From positions 372,001 through 436,000 of the forward strand of contig NZ_NOIH01000007.1 in NCBI RefSeq assembly GCF_002245655.1: a DNA stretch of 64,000 nt. The letters run 5' to 3'. Below are positions 27,841-35,459 of the stretch, in pieces. Within the stretch, counting starts at the first letter, position 1; the number at the start of each line of letters is the position of its first letter. The notes below the pieces were generated by a model, which was not told where the DNA came from, searched no databases, and saw only the letters and a list, made by a program, of their open reading frames with translations. The position numbers and the translations under genes were made by a program. Source of the stretch: Thauera propionica (GTDB taxonomy: Bacteria > Pseudomonadota > Gammaproteobacteria > Burkholderiales > Rhodocyclaceae).

Positions 27841-29301
27841 ATGCTCTGGCTCGCACTCCTTGTCCCCAACCTGCCGCTGCAGGTCTTTACCCGTGGCCTC
27901 GCGCACGCCGACACGCCGTTCGCGGTCGTCGACCGGGTGGGGACAGCCCGCATCCTGTGCGCCAACACCGCCGCCCTTGCCCTCGGCGTGCAGCCCGGCC
28001 AACCGCTCTCGACCGCGCAGGCGGTCGCCCCTGCGCTGCAACTGCGGCCGCGCCAGCCTGAACGCGAAACCGCCCTGCTGACCGAGATCGCCTGCTGGGC
28101 CGGGCGCTTCACCCCCCGCATCAGCCTCGCCCCGCCCGACACGGTGCTGCTCGAGATCCAGGCCAGTTTGCGCCTGTTCGGCGGCCAGGCCCGCATCGAA
28201 CACGAACTCGGCAAAGGCCTCGTGCAACTCGGGGTGTCTGCCCGGCTGGCCTGCGCCCCCACCCCGCTGGCTGCGCGCTGGCTCGCCGCCTGCGGCCAGG
28301 GCCTGCCCGCGAGCGAGGACTGGCAGCGGGGGCTGGACGCCTTGCCGCTGGCAGTGCTCGGCAGCGAAGGTGACTGTTCCACCGCCACACTCGAGTTGCT
28401 GCACGGCCTCGGCGCCCGCACCCTGGGCGATGTCCGCGCCCTGCCCGCGGCCGGCCTCGCGCGCCGGCAGGCCCAATCGGTCAGCCTGCTGCTCGCCCGT
28501 GCGCGCGGCGAGCAGCCCGACCCGCGCCTCTGGTTCGCGCCGCCCGAGCGTTTCCACCACGAACTCGCGCTGCCCGCCCCCACCCACAACAGCGAAGCCC
28601 TGCTCTTCGCCGCCCGTCGCCTGTTCGCCAGCCTGGCGTCCTGGCTGCAGGCCCGCCACGCGGCCATCGACCATTGCCGCCTGCGGCTGATCCACGAGCG
28701 CCAGCCCGCCACCACGCTCGACATCATCCTTGGCCAGGCCGCCAACGACGAAGCCCACCTGGCCCTGATCGCCCGCGAGCGTCTCGACAGCCTGCCGCTG
28801 CCCGCAGAAGTCTGTGCGCTGGGACTCGACGCCGATCATCTGCTGGCACACGCGCCTCGGGCCGAGGACCTGTTCGGTGCCCCGGGTCAGGCGCGCGACC
28901 AAGCCATGCGGCTGGTCGACCGCCTGCGTGCTCGGCTGGGCGAGGACGCGATCCGCCAGCTCGCCCCGGTGGCCGACCACCGCCCGGAGGCCGCATGGCA
29001 AAGTCAGGCGCAAGCGCAGCCGGGCCGGCGGCGCGCGACGACGCCAGGCGCAGCCTCGAACCCGGACGCTGCCCTCCCCGACCGCCAGCGCCCCTTCTGG
29101 CTGCTGCCACAAGCAACGGCGATCAGCCCGCAGCATTACACCCTGCTCGGCGACGCCGAACGCATCGAAAGCGGCTGGTGGGACGACGGCGACGTGCGGC
29201 GCGACTATTACCTGGCACAGCGCAGCGACAACACCCTGTGCTGGATCTACCACGAGCTCGCGCCGCCGGGCGGCTGGTACCTGCAGGGCTATTTCGGCTG
29301 A
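27841..29301 (+). CDS. imuB: Catalytically degenerate Y-family polymerase-like protein ImuB
   Basis: A 486-residue Y-family polymerase relative. The N-terminus MLWLALLVPNLPLQVFTR and the GQPLSTAQAVAPALQLRPR segment are ImuB signatures. The acidic catalytic residues of active Y-family enzymes are missing: the usual S-x-D-E motif is replaced by LLEIQASLRLFGG. ImuB bridges the beta clamp and DnaE2 in known systems. The C-terminal RRDYYLAQRSDNTLCWIYHE segment is also typical. No dnaE2 gene follows: the next gene is an unrelated membrane protein. Confidence 0.93.
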   Translation: MLWLALLVPNLPLQVFTRGLAHADTPFAVVDRVGTARILCANTAALALGVQPGQPLSTAQAVAPALQLRPRQPERETALLTEIACWAGRFTPRISLAPPDTVLLEIQASLRLFGGQARIEHELGKGLVQLGVSARLACAPTPLAARWLAACGQGLPASEDWQRGLDALPLAVLGSEGDCSTATLELLHGLGARTLGDVRALPAAGLARRQAQSVSLLLARARGEQPDPRLWFAPPERFHHELALPAPTHNSEALLFAARRLFASLASWLQARHAAIDHCRLRLIHERQPATTLDIILGQAANDEAHLALIARERLDSLPLPAEVCALGLDADHLLAHAPRAEDLFGAPGQARDQAMRLVDRLRARLGEDAIRQLAPVADHRPEAAWQSQAQAQPGRRRATTPGAASNPDAALPDRQRPFWLLPQATAISPQHYTLLGDAERIESGWWDDGDVRRDYYLAQRSDNTLCWIYHELAPPGGWYLQGYFG

Positions 29302-29394
29302 CGCACGCCGCGGCAGCAGCCGGACACAGCGGACGAACGTAGTAAACTGCGGCCCGCACCCACACGCACCCGGCCTGCCGGGCACAACAACACG

Positions 29395-29973
29395 ATGTCC
29401 TCTCCTTCCCAAGTTTCCATCCCCGACGACACCTCGCTCAAGGGCGCACTCAAGGGCGACATCGCCCGCCGCCGCGCCTTGCTGGGCCTGCTCGTCTTCC
29501 TCGTCGCACTGCCCGTGTCGTGGTGGCTGTTCAGCCGGCTCGAACCGATCTGGAACCAGATCATGCCGCTCGAAGGCGCGGCCTTCATGGGCGCCGCCAC
29601 CCTGCTCGGCGCCGCGCTGGCCATCGCACCGCTCGCCGCCGGCATCGGCTTCCTGCTCGCGATCTGGTTCGGCGTCGACAGCGTCTACCAGCCCCGCAGC
29701 CGCAGCTGCGCGCTACTCGACCGCGTCATCATCGCAAGCGGGCTCCTCGTGTGGTTCGCCCCGGCGCTGGTCGCCGTCGGCTCTGCGGGTCGGGCACTGT
29801 ACGAAGGCCGGATCCATTTCGTGCGCCCGCCGCGCGACTACTTCCTCGCCACCGACCCGATCGCCTTCTGGCAGGGGGTCGGCTTCTGGCTGATCATGGC
29901 AGGCCTGTTCGGCTTCCTCGCCTGGCGCTACTGGCGTCCGCGCCTGTTCCCGAACGCCGCGGCACAGGATTGA
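29395..29973 (+). CDS. Hypothetical membrane protein
   Basis: A 192-residue protein that I do not recognise. Four likely membrane helices lie at about 29-47, 60-90, 108-133 and 156-176. The N-terminal 28 residues are polar, and a loop with many basic residues (YEGRIHFVRPPRDYFLATD) lies between the third and fourth helix. Its stop codon overlaps the proposed TTG start of the MATE exporter gene (ATTGA), so the two are probably translated together. It may assist the exporter, but nothing in the sequence shows how. Confidence 0.75.
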   Translation: MSSPSQVSIPDDTSLKGALKGDIARRRALLGLLVFLVALPVSWWLFSRLEPIWNQIMPLEGAAFMGAATLLGAALAIAPLAAGIGFLLAIWFGVDSVYQPRSRSCALLDRVIIASGLLVWFAPALVAVGSAGRALYEGRIHFVRPPRDYFLATDPIAFWQGVGFWLIMAGLFGFLAWRYWRPRLFPNAAAQD

Positions 29974-31382
29974 GCACCGCCGCGCCGGGCAGCCCGCTGC
30001 CCGCCCCCACCGCCGGCGCCATCACGCGCCAGTTGCTGCACCACGCCTGGCCAGTGCTCGTCGCGCAGGTGCTGTCGATGAGCATGATGATCGCCGACAC
30101 GCTGATCGCCGGCCGCTACGGCACCGCCGACCTGGCCGCGGTCGCCGTCGGCAGCGGGCTCTACATCTCGGTGGTGATGCTGCTGGTCGGCATCCTGCAG
30201 GCGGTGGCGCCCACCGTGGCACACCTGTTCGGCGCAGGCCGACTGCACGCCATCGGCCCGGCCCTGCAGCAAGGCTTCTGGCTAGCGCTGATGCTGGCCG
30301 TGCCCGGCACCCTGGTACTCGGCTACCCCGAACCCCTGCTGCAACTCGCCCGCGTGCCACCGGACATCGCCGAAGGCGCCGGCGCCTACATGCAGGCCAC
30401 GGCCTTCGGCCTGCCCGCGGTGCTGCTGTACCGCACCTTCTACGCCTTCAACAATGCGGTCGGCCGGCCGCGCGTGCTGATGGCGATCAGCTTCGTCGTC
30501 ACCAGCACCCATATCCCGCTCGCCTGGTCATTGACCCACGGCCTGTTCGGCTTCGCCGGGCTGCCGGCGCTGGGCGGCACCGGCTGCGGCGTATCGACTG
30601 CCATCGTCGCCTGGCTCGGCCTGATCTGTGGCCTCGCGCACCTGATCCGCAGTCCGGCCTACCGCCCCTACGCGATCTTCTTCGACTGGCGTCCGCCGCG
30701 CCTGCGCGAGATTGGCGCACTGCTGCGGCTGGGCGTACCGATGGGCTTCTCGACCTTCATCGAGATCACCTCCTTCACCCTCATCGCGCTCTTCATCGCC
30801 CGCCTCGGCGCCGAAGCCGTCGCCGGTCATCGCGTTGTCGCCAACCTGGCTGCCCTCGTCTACATGCTGCCGCTGGCCATGTCGATCGCCACCCTCGTGC
30901 TGGTCGGCCAGGCCGCCGGCGCGCACGACTGGGCACGGGCACGGGCAACGGTGCGCGTCAGCCTGTACCTGACAGCCGGCTTCGCCACCGCCATCGGCAT
31001 CGGCCTGTGGCTCCTGCGCGAACCGGTGATCGCGCTGTCGTCCACCGATCCCGCGGTACGTGCCGTGGCGCTGGGCCTGGTTGCCTACATCTGCATCTAC
31101 CAGCTCACCGACTCCACCCAGACCGTGGCGGCCCACGCGCTGCGCGGCTTCAAGGTGACGCTGCTGCCGATGTTCCTGCACACGCTGTGCTTCTGGGGCG
31201 TGGGCCTGGGCGGGGGCTACTGGGCCACTTACCACGCCTTCGGGCGCGACACGGCCCCCACCGTGGCTGGCTTCTGGGAGGCCAGCGTGGCAGCGACGGT
31301 GCTGGCCACCGCGCTGTTCGGCTGGCTGCTGTATCGCGTCATGGGTCGCCAGGGTGGCCTGGTGGCGGCATCGGGGCGATGA
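29970..31382 (+). CDS. MATE family multidrug efflux transporter
   Basis: A 470-residue inner-membrane protein with about 12 membrane helices in two homologous halves. MATE/NorM features are QLLHHAWPVLVAQVLSMSMM followed by DTLIAGRYGTADLAAVAVG, and in the second half LRLGVPMGFSTFIEITSFTL. It exports cationic or toxic compounds driven by Na+ or H+. The start is probably TTG at 29970, overlapping the stop of the upstream membrane protein; no ATG gives a complete first helix. The ars genes begin 75 bases downstream, but no As(III)-type transporter motif is present. Confidence 0.88.
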   Translation: MSTAAPGSPLPAPTAGAITRQLLHHAWPVLVAQVLSMSMMIADTLIAGRYGTADLAAVAVGSGLYISVVMLLVGILQAVAPTVAHLFGAGRLHAIGPALQQGFWLALMLAVPGTLVLGYPEPLLQLARVPPDIAEGAGAYMQATAFGLPAVLLYRTFYAFNNAVGRPRVLMAISFVVTSTHIPLAWSLTHGLFGFAGLPALGGTGCGVSTAIVAWLGLICGLAHLIRSPAYRPYAIFFDWRPPRLREIGALLRLGVPMGFSTFIEITSFTLIALFIARLGAEAVAGHRVVANLAALVYMLPLAMSIATLVLVGQAAGAHDWARARATVRVSLYLTAGFATAIGIGLWLLREPVIALSSTDPAVRAVALGLVAYICIYQLTDSTQTVAAHALRGFKVTLLPMFLHTLCFWGVGLGGGYWATYHAFGRDTAPTVAGFWEASVAATVLATALFGWLLYRVMGRQGGLVAASGR

Positions 31383-31457
31383 TCCAGCGCGGGTCGAGCA
31401 CGCACCGCAACCCACTCGCGGCAGACAACACTTCAACCTCTCTTGTATAGTTAAGCC

Positions 31458-31802
31458 ATGGAAAAGCGCACCGCCCTGTCCGTGTTCGAATGCCTGTCGT
31501 CCGGCATCCGCCTGGACGTCTACCGCCTGCTGGTGCGCAAAGGGCCGGAAGGTATGGTCGCCGGCGAACTGGCGCAGGCGCTCGAGCTGCCCGCCACCAA
31601 CATGTCCTTCCACCTCAAGGCGCTCAGCACCGCCGGTCTCGTGTCGGTGGAGCAGGAAGGCCGCTTCCTGCGCTATCGCGCGAACATGCCGCTGATGCAG
31701 GAACTGATCGGCTACCTCACGGCCGAGTGCTGTGCAGGACAACCGGAGCAATGCCTGACGCTGGACGCGACGTCGCGCTGCACCCCGGGCCGCAGCTGCT
31801 GA
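31458..31802 (+). CDS. arsR: ArsR-type metalloregulator with C-terminal cysteine cluster
   Basis: A 114-residue winged-helix repressor. The recognition region reads ELAQALELPATNMSFHLKALSTAGLV. It lacks the ELCVCDL arsenic site of classic ArsR; instead cysteines cluster at the C-terminus (C91, C92, C99, then C108 and C114), resembling the As(III) site of Acidithiobacillus ferrooxidans-type ArsR (adjacent Cys pair plus a third a few residues on). It would release DNA when As(III) binds and so induce arsC and arsH just downstream. A TATAGT element 7 bases before the ATG looks like a -10 box, but no -35 is clear. Confidence 0.88.
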   Translation: MEKRTALSVFECLSSGIRLDVYRLLVRKGPEGMVAGELAQALELPATNMSFHLKALSTAGLVSVEQEGRFLRYRANMPLMQELIGYLTAECCAGQPEQCLTLDATSRCTPGRSC

Positions 31803-31839
31803 CCCCTCACACGCCCCCCGATCGAGGACGACAACGCCC

Positions 31840-32262
31840 ATGACCGACATCACCATCTACCACAACCCGCGCTGCGGCACCTCGCGCAACACACTGGCGA
31901 TGATCCGCAACAGCGGCGCCGAACCGCGCGTCATCGAATACCTCAAGACGCCGCCCACCCGAGAGAAGCTGGTGGAACTCATCGCCGCCGCCGGCCTCGG
32001 CGTGCGCGGCATCATGCGTGCGAAGGAGGCCTTGTTCGCCGAGCTTGGACTGGCAGATCCGGCTAGGTCGGACGATGAGCTGATCGACGCGATGATGGCC
32101 CACCCGATCCTGATCAACCGTCCGATCGTCGTCACCCCGCAGGGCACCCGCCTGTGCCGGCCGTCCGAAGTGGTGCTCGGCATCCTGCCACAGCCCCAAC
32201 GCGGCGCCTTCACCAAGGAGGATGGCGAGAAGGTGATGGACGCCGAGGGGCGCCGTGTCTGA
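31840..32262 (+). CDS. arsC: Arsenate reductase (glutaredoxin-coupled ArsC)
   Basis: A 140-residue thioredoxin-fold enzyme that reduces arsenate to arsenite using glutathione and glutaredoxin. Catalytic Cys C12 lies in [13 protein letters not shown]; the ArsC signature [20 protein letters not shown], containing the conserved Arg residues, follows. Length and motifs match the Escherichia coli R773 type. It overlaps arsH by 8 bases. The As(III) produced would need export or methylation; no pump gene is beside it. Confidence 0.95.
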   Translation: MTDITIYHNPRCGTSRNTLAMIRNSGAEPRVIEYLKTPPTREKLVELIAAAGLGVRGIMRAKEALFAELGLADPARSDDELIDAMMAHPILINRPIVVTPQGTRLCRPSEVVLGILPQPQRGAFTKEDGEKVMDAEGRRV

Positions 32263-32977
32263 GCCGCTACCCGATCTGCCCAACATCGAGCCGGCACTGT
32301 TCCGCGTTCCCGATCCGGCGCTGTTGCGCGCTGCACAGCCGTCCTCGCACCCACCGCGCATCCTGCTGCTGTACGGTTCGCTGCGCGCGCGCTCGTTCAG
32401 CCGCCTCCTGGCCCAGGAAGCCGCCCGCCTGTTGCAGGCCATGGGGGCCGAGACCCGAATCTTCAACCCCAGCGGCCTGCCGCTGCCCGACGACGCCCCC
32501 GACACCCACCCCAAGGTCGTCGAACTGCGCGAGCTGACGCAATGGGCCGAAGGCATGGTGTGGTGCTCGCCCGAACGCCACGGCGCGATGACCGGCATCA
32601 TGAAGACGCAGATCGACTGGATCCCGCTGTCGGTCGGTGCGGTGCGCCCGACCCAGGGCAAGACCCTGGCCGTCATGCAGGTATGCGGCGGCTCGCAGTC
32701 ATTCAATGCCGTCAACCAGATGCGCGTACTGGGGCGCTGGATGCGCATGCTCACTATCCCGAACCAGTCGTCGGTGGCCAAGGCCTTCATGGAGTTCGAC
32801 GACAGCGACCGCATGAAGCCTTCGCCCTACTACGACCGCGTGGTCGACGTCATGGAGGAGCTGGTGAAGTTCACCCTGCTCACGCGCGACATCGCACCGT
32901 ACCTGGTCGATCGCTACAGCGAGCGCAAGGAAAGCGCCGAGGAATTGTCGAAGCGGGTCAATCAGCGCGCGATCTGA
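32255..32977 (+). CDS. arsH: Organoarsenical oxidase ArsH (NADPH-dependent FMN protein)
   Basis: A 240-residue flavodoxin-fold protein. Signatures are [20 protein letters not shown] (FMN phosphate loop), [20 protein letters not shown] and [20 protein letters not shown]. ArsH oxidises trivalent methylated and aromatic arsenicals to less toxic pentavalent forms. The start is GTG at 32255 inside the end of arsC (8-base overlap), so translation is coupled. Its presence without arsM or a pump nearby suggests protection against organoarsenicals, which fits the arsenosugar-type cluster at the other end of the window. Confidence 0.95.
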   Translation: MSEPLPDLPNIEPALFRVPDPALLRAAQPSSHPPRILLLYGSLRARSFSRLLAQEAARLLQAMGAETRIFNPSGLPLPDDAPDTHPKVVELRELTQWAEGMVWCSPERHGAMTGIMKTQIDWIPLSVGAVRPTQGKTLAVMQVCGGSQSFNAVNQMRVLGRWMRMLTIPNQSSVAKAFMEFDDSDRMKPSPYYDRVVDVMEELVKFTLLTRDIAPYLVDRYSERKESAEELSKRVNQRAI

Positions 32978-33220
32978 GCGTGATAGGCCACTACGGGTGG
33001 CATCCAGCATGCAGCTTGGTTCACTGCAGTTCTCCTGGCCGGTCGACGTCGACTCGTGGCGTATTTCACCGCATTGCGGGCAACGGCGTCGTAGCCTTAC
33101 ATCTGCGCAGGACGACAAGGCAATGCCCGGAACTGCTGGCTCTGCCGCTCGAGTCGCTCGCGCGCAAAGATCCCTACCAGCCTCCGGCGCACCGTGCGCC
33201 GACCACCCGCGCCGAAAGAA
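32978..33220. other. Intergenic region between arsH and a small Arg-rich protein gene
   Basis: 243 bases. Several frames are open because of high GC, but none has a ribosome binding site or recognisable product. No repeat, hairpin or RNA gene is seen. Confidence 0.4.
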
Positions 33221-33427
33221 ATGACGATCGCAAACACCTCCGACCGCCGCTCCGGAAACGACCGACGTTCAGGCATCGACCGACGGACGACGCTCGGCGG
33301 CCCGCCGAGCGGGATCGGCGAGCGGCGCAAGCGGCCCGAGCCGCGCCTGCCCGAAGTCAGCGAGCTCGCCCTGTCCGACGAGGAATGGCAGGCGATGTTC
33401 GGCGCGGGGATTGCGAAGCCGGCGTGA
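33221..33427 (+). CDS. Small Asp-Arg-Arg repeat protein (hypothetical)
   Basis: A 68-residue protein of unknown function. Its N-terminal half repeats a D-R-R motif: SDRRSGNDRRSGIDRRTT, giving a basic, probably disordered segment; the C-terminal part ends in LALSDEEWQAMFGAG. Small proteins with DRRSGxDRR repeats are common in proteobacteria but have no established role to my knowledge. The ATG at 33221 follows a weak AAAGAA ribosome site. It could be a nucleic-acid or membrane-surface binding peptide; this is a guess. Confidence 0.6.
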   Translation: MTIANTSDRRSGNDRRSGIDRRTTLGGPPSGIGERRKRPEPRLPEVSELALSDEEWQAMFGAGIAKPA

Positions 33428-33482
33428 CGCCAGCCTGCCGAAGGTTGAAACGCGTTCCGGATTGAATCGGTGTCGCGGCCGC

Positions 33483-35297
33483 TCAGGCCGGGTTGCCCAG
33501 CCAGCCCCGACGCAATTTCAGGGCCGCGGCACCGGCCTTGGTCGCAAGCTTCAGGCTCACCTTGTCTGCCGGCGCCTCGGCCAACGTCACGCTGAAACTC
33601 ATCAGCTCGTCACGACGGAACACGTGCAGCTTCAGCTCGTCGCCCGGACGGCGGCGAAGCAGCATGTCGTCCAGGCTCTTACTGCCCACCTTCAGGCCAT
33701 CCAGCGCCACCAGCACGTCGCCAGCCGACAATCCGGCCGCCTGTGCCGGCCCGCCATCCAACACGTTGGCGAGCTTCGCCTCGCCATTGCCGGCGGCCAG
33801 CTTCACGCCCAGCCAGGGCGCCTTCGATGCCGGCTCGGCGTGGTAGTCGATGCCGAACCCCTTCAGCAACCTGGCCAGCGGCAGGTCGTCCGTGCCCTCC
33901 ACCGTCTTCTGGAGCCAGCGCGCCAGCTTAGGGCCCAGGGTGTCGCCGCCCACCTCTCGCACTGCCTCGAAGACGCCCGTCTCGGCCACGCCCTGCCCGG
34001 TCTGGCCGTGGCGCTGCCAGAGCAGGCGCATCACGTCGTCCAGACTCCGGTTTCCGTCGCTGCCGGCGCGCAGTTGCAGGTCCAGCGCCAGCGCCACCAG
34101 CGCGCCCTTCGCGTAATAGCTGACGATGGCGTTGGGCGCGTTCTCGTCCTGGCGGTAGTACTTGGTCCAGGCGTCGAAGGACGACTCGGCCACGCTCTGC
34201 TTGGTCCGCCCGTTGCCCTTCAGCACGTTCGACACCGTCTTGCCGAGCAGCCCCAGGTAGTCGTCAGGCGTGATCACGCCACTGCGCACCAGCGCGAGGT
34301 CGTCGTAATAGGAGGTGAAGCCCTCGAACGCCCACAGCAGGCGGGTGTAGTTCTCCTGCGTGAGGTCGTAGGGCGTGAACGCCGCCGGCTTGATGCGCTT
34401 GACGTTCCAGGTGTGGAAGTACTCGTGGCTGCACAGGCCGAGGAAGGTCTTGTAGCCGTCGGACAGACCTTCCATGCCCTTCCACGGCAGATCAGCACGG
34501 CTGCACAGCAGCGCGGTCGACGCGCGATGTTCCAGCCCGCCGTAGCCGTCGCCGACCACCATGGTCAGGAAGGCGTAGTAGTCCATCGGCGGCGGCGCAC
34601 CGAACAGCGCGATCTGCCACTCGCACACGCGGCGCAGATCCTCGGCCAGACGCTCGAGGTCGCAATCGTGGCGTCCGGTCAGCACGATGTCGTGCGTCAC
34701 CCCCGCCGCCTCGAAGTGACCCAGGGTGAAGGTGCCCATCTCCACCGGATGGTCGATCAGCTCGTCGTAGTCCGCCGCGCGATAGACGCCGAAGCCGTAG
34801 GGCCGCGCCGCACCGCGGATCCCACGCGCCAGCGGCAGCGCCGTCGCCACCTTCCAGTCACGGTAGTCCGCCCCCTCGCGCCGCTCGATGTCAACCAGGC
34901 AGGCGCGGTCGGTACGCCCCTCGACCGCCAGGAACACACTGGTGCCGTTGAAGAAACCGTGGGTTTCGTCGAGATGCGCGGCGCGCACCGACAGATCCCA
35001 GGCGTAGACCTCGTAGTGCAGGCTCAGCGTGCCGCCAGCCCGCAGCGGCGCGGCGCGCCAGCTGTGCTTGTCGAGCTTCTCCACGCGCCACGGCTGGCCA
35101 TCTAGCTCGGCGCGCAGGCTCACGATGTTGCGCGCGAACTCGCGGATCATGTAGCTGCCCGGAATCCACGCCGGCAGGCGGAACACCTGGCCAGCCGGAT
35201 CGGGATCGCGCACGGTGCAACTGACCTCGAACAGGTGGGCATCGGGATGGGCGGGACGGATGCGGTATTCGATGGGGGGCAGCGCGGCAGAAGGCAT
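33483..35297 (-). CDS. M61 family aminopeptidase with PDZ domain
   Basis: A 604-residue zinc metallopeptidase of the glycyl aminopeptidase (M61) family. The zinc motif HEYFH is at 291-295 (CSHEYFHTWNVKRIKP), with the downstream Glu ligand in WAFEGFTSYYDDL. An N-terminal beta domain (about 1-170) and a C-terminal PDZ domain (about 470-560, LSAGDVLVALDGLKVG) complete the family layout. No signal peptide is evident. It trims peptides with N-terminal Gly or Ala in characterised relatives. It is divergent from the GGDEF-EAL gene. Confidence 0.93.
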   Translation of the reverse strand: MPSAALPPIEYRIRPAHPDAHLFEVSCTVRDPDPAGQVFRLPAWIPGSYMIREFARNIVSLRAELDGQPWRVEKLDKHSWRAAPLRAGGTLSLHYEVYAWDLSVRAAHLDETHGFFNGTSVFLAVEGRTDRACLVDIERREGADYRDWKVATALPLARGIRGAARPYGFGVYRAADYDELIDHPVEMGTFTLGHFEAAGVTHDIVLTGRHDCDLERLAEDLRRVCEWQIALFGAPPPMDYYAFLTMVVGDGYGGLEHRASTALLCSRADLPWKGMEGLSDGYKTFLGLCSHEYFHTWNVKRIKPAAFTPYDLTQENYTRLLWAFEGFTSYYDDLALVRSGVITPDDYLGLLGKTVSNVLKGNGRTKQSVAESSFDAWTKYYRQDENAPNAIVSYYAKGALVALALDLQLRAGSDGNRSLDDVMRLLWQRHGQTGQGVAETGVFEAVREVGGDTLGPKLARWLQKTVEGTDDLPLARLLKGFGIDYHAEPASKAPWLGVKLAAGNGEAKLANVLDGGPAQAAGLSAGDVLVALDGLKVGSKSLDDMLLRRRPGDELKLHVFRRDELMSFSVTLAEAPADKVSLKLATKAGAAALKLRRGWLGNPA

Positions 35298-35459
35298 GGT
35301 AAGGCGATGTCCAGTGAAGTGGTCTGACTGTGCATTATGCAATTGCCGATTCGGCGTCGAATCATCAGAGTCACACGAATCTACGTGTGCCTCGCCAGGG
35401 CCGATAATGCGCATTCGCTGCAAAAAATAACTAAAGGCAAGGGATCAGTGGGGAGAACC

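Noticed and set aside
27103-29412. Open frame of 769 codons on the minus strand opposite imuA and imuB
   Set aside because: Low-complexity GQAR-type composition, no motif, fully antisense to recognised genes.
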